Of a stretch of DNA of 64,000 nt, positions 1 through 7,604 are shown in pieces. The stretch spans positions 3,162,001 through 3,226,000 of the forward strand of contig NZ_CP163302.1 in the NCBI RefSeq assembly GCF_041022165.1, given 5' to 3'. Source of the stretch: Sinomonas sp. P10A9. GTDB taxonomy: Bacteria; Actinomycetota; Actinomycetes; Actinomycetales; Micrococcaceae. The notes under the pieces were generated by a model, which saw nothing but the letters and a program-made list of their open reading frames with translations, made no database searches and was not told where the DNA came from. Both the position numbers and the translations under genes were made by a program. The first letter of the stretch is position 1; the number at the start of each line of letters is the position of its first letter.

Positions 1-772
1 CGAACTCCAGGATCACCAACAGATCCGGCCACGCGAAGTCGGCCCGGAACAGTCCCTGGCTCGTGGAGATCTCGTATTGGAGAGTCGGAGCAGGTATGCC
101 CGCGGCAGCAAGCGCCAGGCGCGTCCGCGTCTCGCCCGCTGACTCGGATCTTGCATCCAAGACGGCCAGGACGTCCTCGACCCTGCGGGATCCTCGTACC
201 ACCCGGGTCCCCTCGGCAGCTGCCCGGATGCGCTCGATCGTCACCCCTCGCCGCAGTGCGCTGTCCCCGATGATCGCGGCGCGCTCGATGTCCAGAGTGC
301 GGGCACAGTCCGCGACCGCGCGTTCTACACCGACCGCTGTGGCGATGCGGCCCGGTGCGATCGCCACTCCTGCCAGGTCAACCTCGGGCACCGGGAGCGA
401 ATGTGCGACGACGTCGACTCCGTGGCTCGTCTTCGAGCCGGAGTACGGCACCGTGACGTGCACCTTCGGGCCGACGTCCCACGTGCTGAGCCCGTGAGCG
501 CGTGCGCCCGACGTATGGCTGTATACGGCGGAGCCACCGGTCGACAGCCAGTGCGCCTCGATCTTCAACCGGTCCTGTTCCCAAGGCTTGAGTGCCAGCC
601 ACGTAGTGCGGCGGACGTACACGCCGCGCCGTAGCCGGACAAGCTCCCGCCGCTTCACGGCCTCGGTGAGGACCCGGTGGTCAACGCCGCGCGCCGCGAG
701 TTCACGGGTCGACGCGACCGTCACGTCTGGCCATCGCTCATCGAAGAAGTTGGTCAGGGTCGGTGTGCTCAT
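1..772 (-). CDS. AbiEi-like / DUF559-type protein, C-terminus cut by window edge
   Basis: The reading frame stays open from an ATG at 772 to the window edge, giving 257 visible residues. The N-terminus (MSTPTLTNFF, then TRELAARGVDHRVLTEAV and RLRRGVYVRR) reads like the winged-helix AbiEi antitoxin N-terminal domain. The last visible residues (FRADFAWPDLLVILEF) resemble the PD-(D/E)XK nuclease-like DUF559 domain, truncated here. Proteins of this architecture are often annotated as type IV antitoxins, but no partner toxin is visible on the side present. Its function is unproven. A second protein of similar plan lies at 24767-25690. No strong Shine-Dalgarno precedes the ATG. Confidence 0.7.
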   Translation of the reverse strand, partial: MSTPTLTNFFDERWPDVTVASTRELAARGVDHRVLTEAVKRRELVRLRRGVYVRRTTWLALKPWEQDRLKIEAHWLSTGGSAVYSHTSGARAHGLSTWDVGPKVHVTVPYSGSKTSHGVDVVAHSLPVPEVDLAGVAIAPGRIATAVGVERAVADCARTLDIERAAIIGDSALRRGVTIERIRAAAEGTRVVRGSRRVEDVLAVLDARSESAGETRTRLALAAAGIPAPTLQYEISTSQGLFRADFAWPDLLVILEF

Positions 773-896
773 GGCGGCAGTCTCGCGCTCTGGGGCAAGC
801 CGCGTCGCCCTGCTGCCGAGCCATGTGGACAGAACCGTCCGAAGCGCCGAGTCCATTGGCAGGCCCGCGGCGGCATGGCAGGTGCTGGTGCGCGCC

Positions 897-991
897 TGCT
901 GTGCCGTTCAGGGCCTGCTGTCGCGCTCAGGACCTGCGGCGCTGGTGGGGGCCCGCTGTGCCGCTCGGGGTCCGATGTGGCGCTGGAGGCC
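897..991. repeat. degenerate 19-nt tandem array
   Basis: Five imperfect units start at 897, 916, 935, 954 and 974, with the approximate consensus TGCTGTGCCGCTCAGGGCC. They fill most of the 232-nt gap between the stop of the membrane-protein gene at 1005 and the start of the AbiEi-like gene. The array therefore lies just downstream of a gene end, as do most other arrays in this window. No coding frame explains it. A terminator-like or structural role is inference. Confidence 0.5.
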
Positions 992-1004
992 CGTCCGCGT
1001 GTCC

Positions 1005-1751
1005 TCAAGCCGCCGCGTCGTCCTCCGGCAGCGCGGAGCGCGAGGTGCCGAGGCCGAGGCCGAGGCCGAGGCGACCGAAGAGCATCCCCGCGCCGACCGT
1101 GTTCCCGACGAGATAGGCCGCACCTGCACCCGAGCCCACAAGGGCGATGAGCAGCACCGGGCCGCCGGCAACGTACGTGATGAGCGCGGCGAGGGCGCCC
1201 GCCACCATCGCGTTGAAGCAAGTGAGGAAGAACACGGTGCTGGAGATGGCGTGCAGCGGGATGGGCCTGCCCCGCCCGACGGAGGAGGTCGCGAACACGC
1301 CCTCGCGATCATCCGAGATGGAGGTGACGAAGACGTCCTCGATCCCGGGCACGAGATCGCGGTAGGCGCCGCGCAGCCGATTCATCCCCGCGATGAGCAG
1401 GTGGTCCTCCTCGCTGCCGATCGAGACGCGCAGCAGCGTCAGCGAGCCCAGGACCAGCAGCATCGACGTGAGCCCAATCGCCATGACCCAGAATCCGTTG
1501 CCGAACCCGGTCGCCTGCGCCACGAGGGCCAGGACTACAAGGGACGCCGATGAGACCGTGAGGTGGATGCTGATCCGGCTCATGAGCTCGTTCCACAGCA
1601 TGCCCCGCGTCCCGAGCAGACTCCAGTGCTCGGTGGCCAGGATCGTCGCGATCACTGCGGGCGGCACCGCATCGCCGGAGGCCTCGGGGGCAGGGGGCTG
1701 CTGCCCCGCGGACGTCGGAATCGGAGGCGCGGCGTGCGGTTCTGCGCTCAT
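1005..1751 (-). CDS. hypothetical four-helix membrane protein
   Basis: This is a 248-residue protein whose family I do not recognise. Four hydrophobic stretches can be seen: around SASLVVLALVAQATGF, GFWVMAIGLTSMLLVLGSL, STVFFLTCFNAMVAGALAAL and VLLIALVGSGAGAAYLVG. The first pair and second pair are separated by a soluble loop of about 60 residues. The N-terminus (about 30 residues) is proline/alanine rich. The C-terminal GLGLGLG is encoded by a hexanucleotide repeat (GAGGCC on the plus strand, about 1050-1075). ATG at 1751 is chosen because the open frame upstream of it has no membrane or family character. It has no clear operon partner. Confidence 0.65.
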   Translation of the reverse strand: MSAEPHAAPPIPTSAGQQPPAPEASGDAVPPAVIATILATEHWSLLGTRGMLWNELMSRISIHLTVSSASLVVLALVAQATGFGNGFWVMAIGLTSMLLVLGSLTLLRVSIGSEEDHLLIAGMNRLRGAYRDLVPGIEDVFVTSISDDREGVFATSSVGRGRPIPLHAISSTVFFLTCFNAMVAGALAALITYVAGGPVLLIALVGSGAGAAYLVGNTVGAGMLFGRLGLGLGLGTSRSALPEDDAAA

Positions 1752-1840
1752 GGTCCATGGTGGTCCAGGGCCGCGGACCGCGTAAAGGGACCGTGCGCGG
1801 GCCGAGGCGACGCACGACGCCCCCGGCCGGTGGAACGCCG

Positions 1841-2077
1841 TCAGGTGCCGGGCGGCGTCGTGCGCACCATCACCGAGGCGAGCCGCACGGCGGCGGAGGC
1901 CCGGACGATCGTCACGATCACGGCATTCTCGACGACCCCACGCACGAGGGTCTCGAGGTCCTCCGGCGCAGCGGCCCCGTGCAGGTCGTTGAACACACAC
2001 TTGGCGAGCGCGAGGTGCAGGAGGTGGCCGCCGGACGGGACGGCCAGGGAGACCTCCGCGCCGCCCGACTTGTGGTG
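1841..2077 (-). pseudogene. remnant of an OsmC-family protein
   Basis: Immediately after the universal stress protein stop, another frame reads GGAEVSLAVPSGGHLLHLAL followed by AKCVFNDLH, which looks like the central helix of OsmC/Ohr-fold thiol peroxidases with its conserved Cys. The frame continues APEDLETLV and ends SAAVRLASV, like the OsmC C-terminus. The N-terminal half and the stretch between the two segments are missing. Only about 79 codons remain where the family has about 140 residues, and no usable start lies outside the neighbouring gene. I read this as a decayed gene; the family assignment is from memory of the motif, not a search. Confidence 0.45.
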
Positions 2078-2078
2078 G

Positions 2079-2954
2079 CTATCCCAGTGGGTGGGACTCG
2101 GCACGCTCGTAGTCGCGCGGGACCACGACCATGGGCACGGGCAGGGAGCGCAGGACTTTGTTCGCGGTCGAGCCCAGGAACAGCTGGTTCTTCTGGGCGA
2201 GCCGGCTCGATCCGACGAGCACGAGTTCGCCGTCGAGCCAGTCGAGGCTGTCCACGGCCTCTTCGAACGTGCGCCCGTGCGCCACCTCGACACTCGCCTC
2301 ATGGCCGGGCGGGAGGCGGTGCGCGGCCTCCGTGAGGACGGTGTTCGCATGGCGGTGGGCGGCGTTGATGTTCTCGCCGAAGTCGTCGGCGCGCGCATCG
2401 AGCTCCACGAGGGAGACGAACCGCAGCGGCACGTTCCGCCGCCCGGCGGCGACCAGTGCGACGTCGACCGCGGCCTCTGACCCCTCGCGCCGGCCGATGA
2501 ACGCTGTGATGCGCTCGATCGGATCCATGCGGTGATAGCCACGCGGCGCGAGTGCGACCGGGATCGGCGAGGCGTGCAGGAGCGCGTTGGCGACGGAGCC
2601 GACCGTATACCGCTTGAAGAGTCCGTTGCTGGCGGCGCCGACCACGATGAGTGCGGCCTCGAACTCGACGCCGGCCTCGATCAGGGTCGCGGCGAACGAA
2701 TGGCCGTGCCGCACATGGAATGTCGCCTCGACGTCGGAAGGGACCAAAGCGAGGGCCTCGCGTTGGGCGGTGAGAGTCTGCTGCTCCTCGGGGTGGACCC
2801 GTTTGCCGTCCGGATTGGCCGCAACGTAGGGGGCGTCCTCCCCGATGACGAGCATGAGGTCCAACGAGGCGCCCTGGGCCCGCGCGATCGCGACGGCCAG
2901 AGCCACCGCATCCGCTCCCCGCTGGTCTGCCTGGTAACCGACGACGTAACGCAT
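2079..2954 (-). CDS. universal stress protein, two tandem Usp domains
   Basis: The 291-residue protein contains two UspA folds. Domain 1 (about 1-145) starts MRYVVGYQADQRGADAVALA and carries the nucleotide-binding-like segment VVGAASNGLFKRYTVGSVAN. Domain 2 (about 155-291) carries LVGSSRLAQKNQLFLGSTAN before PVPMVVVPRDY. Both keep the glycine/serine pattern of ATP-binding Usp proteins. Such proteins are cytosolic and linked to stress or dormancy survival. The ATG at 2954 has a purine-rich GAAGG just upstream. It lies downstream of gabT but a double hairpin separates them, so it is probably transcribed on its own. Confidence 0.88.
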   Translation of the reverse strand: MRYVVGYQADQRGADAVALAVAIARAQGASLDLMLVIGEDAPYVAANPDGKRVHPEEQQTLTAQREALALVPSDVEATFHVRHGHSFAATLIEAGVEFEAALIVVGAASNGLFKRYTVGSVANALLHASPIPVALAPRGYHRMDPIERITAFIGRREGSEAAVDVALVAAGRRNVPLRFVSLVELDARADDFGENINAAHRHANTVLTEAAHRLPPGHEASVEVAHGRTFEEAVDSLDWLDGELVLVGSSRLAQKNQLFLGSTANKVLRSLPVPMVVVPRDYERAESHPLG

Positions 2955-2991
2955 GGCCCACCCTTCCTTCAGGTCGAGTCACGGCAGACGG

Positions 2992-3049
2992 CGAGGGCGC
3001 CCGGGGTATCCGGGCGCCCTCGTCCCGGTCTGCGGCTGATACCGCAGAC
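2992..3049 (-). terminator. two adjacent hairpins downstream of gabT
   Basis: A perfect 13-bp stem (arms 2992-3004 and 3010-3022, 5-nt loop) is followed by a second perfect 8-bp stem (3028-3035 and 3042-3049, 6-nt loop). Both lie between the gabT stop at 3068 and the stress-protein start. There is no U-tract, as is common for high-GC actinobacterial terminators. They probably end the gabT transcript. Confidence 0.7.
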
Positions 3050-3067
3050 TCTACCGGGAAGTGATGC

Positions 3068-4426
3068 CTACGCGACGGCGCGGATCGCCGCCTCGAGCAC
3101 ATCGAGTCCGTCGTTGAGCAGCTCATCGTTGATCACGAGCGGAGGCAGGAGCCGGATCACGTTGCCGTAGGTGCCGCACGTGAGGATGATGACGCCTTCC
3201 TTGAGGCAGTAGTCGGCGATCGCCTTGGTCGTGGCGGCGTCCGGCTCCTTGGCCTGGGCGCTGCCGCGCTTGACGAACTCGAGCGCCAGCATGGCCCCGC
3301 GGCCGCGGATCTCCCCAATGATGCCGTTCTCGCCGAGCTCCGCCTGAAGCCTGCCGAAGCGCTCCTTGACGGTCGCCTCGATCTCGCGGGCGCGGCCGCG
3401 CAGGTCCTGGGAGTCCATGGTCTCGATCGCGGCGAGCGCGGCGGCGCAGGCCACCGGATTGCCGCCGTAGGTGCCGCCCAGACCGCCGCCGTGGACGGCG
3501 TCGAGCAGCTCGGCGCGGCCCGTGACCGCGGAGAGCGGCATGCCGCCCGCGATGCCCTTCGCCGTCGTGATGAGGTCCGGGACGACGCCCTCGTGCTGAA
3601 CGGCGAACCATTCGCCCGTGCGGGCGAAGCCGGACTGGACCTCGTCCGCGATGAAGACGATGCCGTTCTCCTTCGCGAACTCGGCGAGGCGCGGCAGGAA
3701 GCCCTCGGCCGGGACGATGAACCCACCCTCGCCCTGGATCGGCTCGATCACGATGGCCGCAATCTGGTCGGCGCCGATCTGCTTGCTCATGGTCAGGATG
3801 GCGCGCTCAGCGGCCTCCTTGCCTGTGATCTGCGCGTTCTCCTCGCGGAACGGGTAGCTCATGGGCGCGCGGTAGATCTCGCTGGCGAACGGTCCGAAGC
3901 CGTACTTGTACGGCATGGCCTTCGCCGTGAGGCCCATCGTGAGGTTCGTGCGGCCGTGGTAGGCGTGGTCGAAGGCGACGACGGCGCTGCGGCCCGTGGC
4001 GACTCGGGCGATCTTGATCGCGTTCTCGACGGCCTCGGCACCGGAGTTGAACAAGACCGTGCGCTTGGCGTGGTGGCCCGGGGTGAGCTCGTTGAGCTTC
4101 TCGGCGACGGCGACATAGCCCTCGTAGGGCGTGACCATGAAGCACGTGTGCGTGAAGTGCTCGACCTGCTCCTTCACGGCGCCCACCACCGCCGCATCGG
4201 ACGCGCCCACGGTCGTCACCGCGATGCCCGAGCCGAGGTCGATGAACGAGTTGCCGTCGACGTCATGGATGATGCCGCCGTCGGCGTCCGCGACGTACAC
4301 CGGCACGGACGAGGCGACGCCCGCGGCGACGGCCGCTGCGCGACGTGCGGTGAGCTCGAGGGACCGAGGCCCCGGGAAGTCCTTGAGGACCTTGCGCTTC
4401 TGCTCGAGGCGGTACTGGATGTCCAT
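3068..4426 (-). CDS. gabT: 4-aminobutyrate aminotransferase
   Basis: A 452-residue class-III PLP-dependent aminotransferase of normal length. It transfers the amino group of GABA to 2-oxoglutarate, giving succinate semialdehyde and glutamate in the cytosol. Visible signatures are VLFNSGAEAVENAIK (cofactor phosphate site), AFDHAYHGRTN, FIADEVQSGFARTG (the Asp that contacts the pyridine nitrogen) and the Schiff-base lysine in TTAKGIAGGMPLSAV. ATG at 4426 is preceded by AAAGGATTGC. It is divergent from a PucR-family regulator 124 nt away, the usual arrangement for a GABA-catabolism switch. Succinate-semialdehyde dehydrogenase is not adjacent. A related omega-aminotransferase specificity cannot be excluded. 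Confidence 0.92.
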   Translation of the reverse strand: MDIQYRLEQKRKVLKDFPGPRSLELTARRAAAVAAGVASSVPVYVADADGGIIHDVDGNSFIDLGSGIAVTTVGASDAAVVGAVKEQVEHFTHTCFMVTPYEGYVAVAEKLNELTPGHHAKRTVLFNSGAEAVENAIKIARVATGRSAVVAFDHAYHGRTNLTMGLTAKAMPYKYGFGPFASEIYRAPMSYPFREENAQITGKEAAERAILTMSKQIGADQIAAIVIEPIQGEGGFIVPAEGFLPRLAEFAKENGIVFIADEVQSGFARTGEWFAVQHEGVVPDLITTAKGIAGGMPLSAVTGRAELLDAVHGGGLGGTYGGNPVACAAALAAIETMDSQDLRGRAREIEATVKERFGRLQAELGENGIIGEIRGRGAMLALEFVKRGSAQAKEPDAATTKAIADYCLKEGVIILTCGTYGNVIRLLPPLVINDELLNDGLDVLEAAIRAVA

Positions 4427-4537
4427 GGATGCAATCCTTTCGTCGGTCCCAAGGTAATGCGAGGCAGGCCACAGCAGGAATGGCCGATCGCACGAGTCAC
4501 CCGGCGCAACGTAGTGCGATCAACCAGCGCCCTTGCC

Positions 4538-4543
4538 TATAGT
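4538..4543 (+). promoter_or_regulatory. -10 box of a leaderless promoter for the PucR regulator
   Basis: TATAGT ends 7 nt before the ATG at 4551 and no Shine-Dalgarno is present, so transcription probably begins at the start codon. No good -35 hexamer is evident. The TTG start further upstream (4533) would lie inside this box, which argues for the ATG. Confidence 0.5.
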
Positions 4544-4550
4544 TGAACGC

Positions 4551-5984
4551 ATGGCCCTCACCCTCGCCGAGCTCCTCAACCACGCCGATCTCGGCCTCCG
4601 GCTCGCGGGCTCCGCCACCGCCACGCTGCGCGAAGAGATCCGCTGGGTGGCCGTCACGGAGCTTGAGGATCCGGCGCAGTTCCTCACCGGCGGGGAACTC
4701 GTCCTCACCACCGGGGTCCGGCAGCGCACCGCCATCGAGCAGCGCCGGTTCGTGCGCGTGCTCCGGCGGGCCGGCGCCCTGGGCATCGGTTTCGGCGTAG
4801 GCCTCGGGCACGACGAGATCCCGCCTGCCCTCATCGCGGAGGCGAACCGCTGGGGCGTGCCGGTGATCGAGGTCCCGTACCGGACGCCGTTCATGGCCAT
4901 CGGGAAGCTCGTCGCCGATTCCCACTCGGCCGACCACTACGCGAGCCTCGAGCGCCTCATCGGCGCACACCAGGTGTTGGCCCGCTCGCTCCTGACGGGC
5001 GGCGGCCTCCACGAACTCCTCAAGCACCTCGGCACCATGCTGCACACCGAGATCATCCTGACCCAGTTCACGGCCCAGCTCTACGCCTCGGGACCCGAGG
5101 CCGGGACGCCCACCATGGACCGATGGGTCCCGTACCCCGTCCCAACCGGTCGCCGCGACGCGTGCACCCTGTGGGCCAAGAAGCCGTTCGAGGACACGGG
5201 GATCATCTCGTACGCGCAGAACCTCATCAGCATCGAGCTCAACAACCTCACGAAGCAGCGCCAATCCCAGCGGGCCCTCGCCGGGCAGGTGATCAACGAC
5301 GTCGTGCGCGGAACCCTCGAAGCCGAGGAGGCCTCGCGCCGGCTCGCCGCGATCGGGGTCAACTCGACGAAGCGCAACGTGGTGCTGCTCGCCGAATCCG
5401 CCGCACACCACAAGAACCTGCGCGGGGCCACGCTCCCCGCCGCGCTCGACGGCGCGGTGACCGCGATGCTCGACCGCGACCTCGCGGTGGTGGTGGAGGA
5501 CGACGGCGCCGCCGCGCCGAAGCTGGGCCGCCTCCTCTCCGACCACCTCACCGAGGCGGGGATCCACGCGACGATCGGTATAGGCGGTGCCTACACGAAG
5601 CCCAACGGCCTGCGCTGGAGCTACTTCGAGGCCAAGGACGCCGCCGCCCGGGGCCTTGAGGTCAACGAGCCCGAGCGCCTGAGCATCACCTCGCTCCTGC
5701 TCGCGAGCGAGGACGTTCCCCTCGCGGACATGGCCGGGGAGGCGATCGGCCCGCTCGCCCGGTTCGACCGGCAGCACGGCGCCGAGCTCGTGCACACGCT
5801 CGAGACCTACCTCACCCTCAACGGCTCGGTGGCACAGGTCGCCGAGCAGCTCAACCTGCACCGGAACACCGTCCGCTACCGGCTCGGGCAGATCGCCGAG
5901 CTCACCGGGTACGACCCCGCCGTCACCGCCGACCGCGTGCAGCTGTACCTGGCCCTCGCGGTGAGGAAGGTCGCGAAGGCGTAG
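4551..5984 (+). CDS. PucR-family transcriptional regulator, probable gabT regulator
   Basis: This 477-residue protein has the PucR layout. An N-terminal purine-catabolism-type domain (about 1-125) contains FLTGGELVLTTGVRQRT and GFGVGLGHDEIPPALIAEA. A central GGDEF-like/CdaR region follows, and a C-terminal helix-turn-helix lies at about 425-460 (LNGSVAQVAEQLNLHRNTVRYRL). Members act as transcriptional activators or repressors responding to small metabolites, and several govern amino-acid, GABA or purine catabolism. Its head-to-head position with gabT suggests GABA or a related amine as effector; that is inference. The start is chosen from the TATAGT box 7 nt upstream. Confidence 0.85.
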   Translation: MALTLAELLNHADLGLRLAGSATATLREEIRWVAVTELEDPAQFLTGGELVLTTGVRQRTAIEQRRFVRVLRRAGALGIGFGVGLGHDEIPPALIAEANRWGVPVIEVPYRTPFMAIGKLVADSHSADHYASLERLIGAHQVLARSLLTGGGLHELLKHLGTMLHTEIILTQFTAQLYASGPEAGTPTMDRWVPYPVPTGRRDACTLWAKKPFEDTGIISYAQNLISIELNNLTKQRQSQRALAGQVINDVVRGTLEAEEASRRLAAIGVNSTKRNVVLLAESAAHHKNLRGATLPAALDGAVTAMLDRDLAVVVEDDGAAAPKLGRLLSDHLTEAGIHATIGIGGAYTKPNGLRWSYFEAKDAAARGLEVNEPERLSITSLLLASEDVPLADMAGEAIGPLARFDRQHGAELVHTLETYLTLNGSVAQVAEQLNLHRNTVRYRLGQIAELTGYDPAVTADRVQLYLALAVRKVAKA

Positions 5985-5997
5985 GGACCGATCCCTC

Positions 5998-6103
5998 TCG
6001 CCGAGGTGGGGTCTGCGGCGCGACCTCAGCGTCACACGGGGTGACCTCGCCACCACACGGGGTGACCTCGGGCCCACACGGGGTGACCTCGGCGAAGGAG
6101 GAG
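5998..6103. repeat. intergenic 21-nt tandem array between convergent genes
   Basis: The core GTGACCTCG begins at 6041, 6062 and 6083, with a degenerate unit (GCGACCTCA) at 6020, an exact 21-nt period. Units 1 and 2 share the tail CACACGGGGTGAC. The outer ends TCGCCGAGGT (5998-6007) and ACCTCGGCGA (6086-6095) are inverted copies. The array fills the gap between the convergent PucR and FprA genes. The same unit is found in both orientations within the E2 gene at 54.3-54.9 kb. Confidence 0.8.
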
Positions 6104-6107
6104 TCAG

Positions 6108-7574
6108 TCAGCCTACGACCGGGGCGCCGTTCGAGATCTCGACCATGTCCTCGCGCGCGACGACCTTGACGCGCTCGCGCGCCACCGGGCCCTTGTGCGT
6201 CGGAGCCGGCTCCGCAGCGGCGCCCAGGGCCTTCTCATGCGCGTCGAGCGCGAGCCAGCCCTCCCACGTCGTGTACTCGATGCCGCGCTCGGCCAGCAGG
6301 TCCGTCACGGCGGCCTCGGCGGGGGCCTCGGCGGCGGGCAGGTCCTCGCGGGCATCGAGCAGGTGCCCGATGGTTTCGAGGGCATCGCCCTTCGTGTGCC
6401 CGATGAGGCCCACGGGCCCGCGCTTGATCCAGCCCGTGGTGTACACCCCCGGCACCGGCAAGCCGTCAGCGTCGAGGACGCGGCCGCCGTCGTTCACCAC
6501 CACACCGCGGCGATGGTCGAACTCCACGTCGGGCAGGGCCGAGCCGAAGTAGCCGATCGCCCGGTACACGGCCTGGACGGGGTAGTCGACGAACTCGCCG
6601 GTGCCCCGAACGGCGCCGGTCCCGTCGAGCTCCTGGCGCTCGAACCGGATCCCGGCCACGCGGCCGGGAGTCTCGGGCGAGTCGACGATCTCGACCGGGC
6701 TCTGCAGGAAGTGCAGGTGCAGGCGGCGCGAGGCGGTGAGCTCGGAGACATCCTCGGGCTGCTCGGCGATCCAGTTGGTCAGCGTGCCGACCATGGTCTT
6801 GACCTGGTTGTTGGTCTGGATCTCGCGGTCCGAGGCATCGTCGAACTCGAAGTCCTCGGGATAGAGCACGAGGTCGACGTCGTGCGAGTGGGACAGCTCG
6901 CGGAGCTCGAGCGGGGTGAACTTGACCTGTGCCGGGCCGCGGCGCCCGAACACGTGCACGTCGGTGACCGGGGACTCCTTGAGGATCCGGTAGACGTTGT
7001 CCGGGATCTCGGTGACGAGGAGCTCGTCGGCGTGCTTCGAGAGGACGCGGGCGACGTCGAGCGCGACGTTGCCGTTGCCGATCACCGCAACCTCGCGCGC
7101 TTCGAGCGGCCACTCGCGCGGCACGTCCGGGTGTCCGTCGTACCACGAGACGAAGTCGGCGCCGCCGAAGGAACCTTCGAGCTCGATGCCGGGGATGTTG
7201 AGGTCCGCGTCCTTGATCGCGCCGGTCGCGAAGACCACGGCATCGTAGTGCCGCTGCAGGTCAGCCAGCGAGAGGTCCGTGCCATAGTCCACGTTGCCGA
7301 AGAAGCGGATGTCGCCGCGGTCCAGGACCTTGTGCAGGGCGTTGACGATGCCCTTGATGCGCGGGTGGTCCGGAGCCACGCCGTACCGGATGAGCCCGTA
7401 GGGGGCCGGGTAGCGGTCGAACAGGTCGATGCTCAGCGTGAGCTCGCCCGAGGCAACGGGGGCGCTTTTCGTCAGCAGGTCCGCGGCGTACACGCCGGCG
7501 GGGCCGGAGCCGACGATGGCCACGCGAAGGGGACGCTGGGCGGTGCCCCGCGGGGCGGGGTTGAGGTTCGACAC
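6108..7574 (-). CDS. fprA: FprA-type ferredoxin--NADP+ reductase
   Basis: The 488-residue flavoprotein belongs to the adrenodoxin-reductase/FprA group. The FAD Rossmann motif is at the N-terminus (VAIVGSGPAGVYAADLL), followed by YGLIRYGVAPDHPRIKGI typical of this subfamily. The NADP-binding segment VAVIGNGNVALDVARVL with FGRRGPAQVKFT comes next, and the C-terminus carries GWIKRGPVGLIGHTKGDA. It moves electrons between NADPH and ferredoxin in the cytosol. It is the last gene of the SsuABC-type importer/cysG unit, 30 nt after cysG, so it could supply reduced ferredoxin to the sulfite reductase at 20.0-21.8 kb. The GTG at 7574 has AAGGA 9 nt upstream. Confidence 0.9.
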   Translation of the reverse strand: MSNLNPAPRGTAQRPLRVAIVGSGPAGVYAADLLTKSAPVASGELTLSIDLFDRYPAPYGLIRYGVAPDHPRIKGIVNALHKVLDRGDIRFFGNVDYGTDLSLADLQRHYDAVVFATGAIKDADLNIPGIELEGSFGGADFVSWYDGHPDVPREWPLEAREVAVIGNGNVALDVARVLSKHADELLVTEIPDNVYRILKESPVTDVHVFGRRGPAQVKFTPLELRELSHSHDVDLVLYPEDFEFDDASDREIQTNNQVKTMVGTLTNWIAEQPEDVSELTASRRLHLHFLQSPVEIVDSPETPGRVAGIRFERQELDGTGAVRGTGEFVDYPVQAVYRAIGYFGSALPDVEFDHRRGVVVNDGGRVLDADGLPVPGVYTTGWIKRGPVGLIGHTKGDALETIGHLLDAREDLPAAEAPAEAAVTDLLAERGIEYTTWEGWLALDAHEKALGAAAEPAPTHKGPVARERVKVVAREDMVEISNGAPVVG

Positions 7575-7604
7575 GGCTGTGTTCCTTCGGTTCGTTCTGA
7601 GGGT

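Noticed and set aside
588..1553. A 321-codon plus-strand open frame
   Set aside because: It spans the AbiEi-like start, the repeat array and the membrane gene in antisense; no domain.
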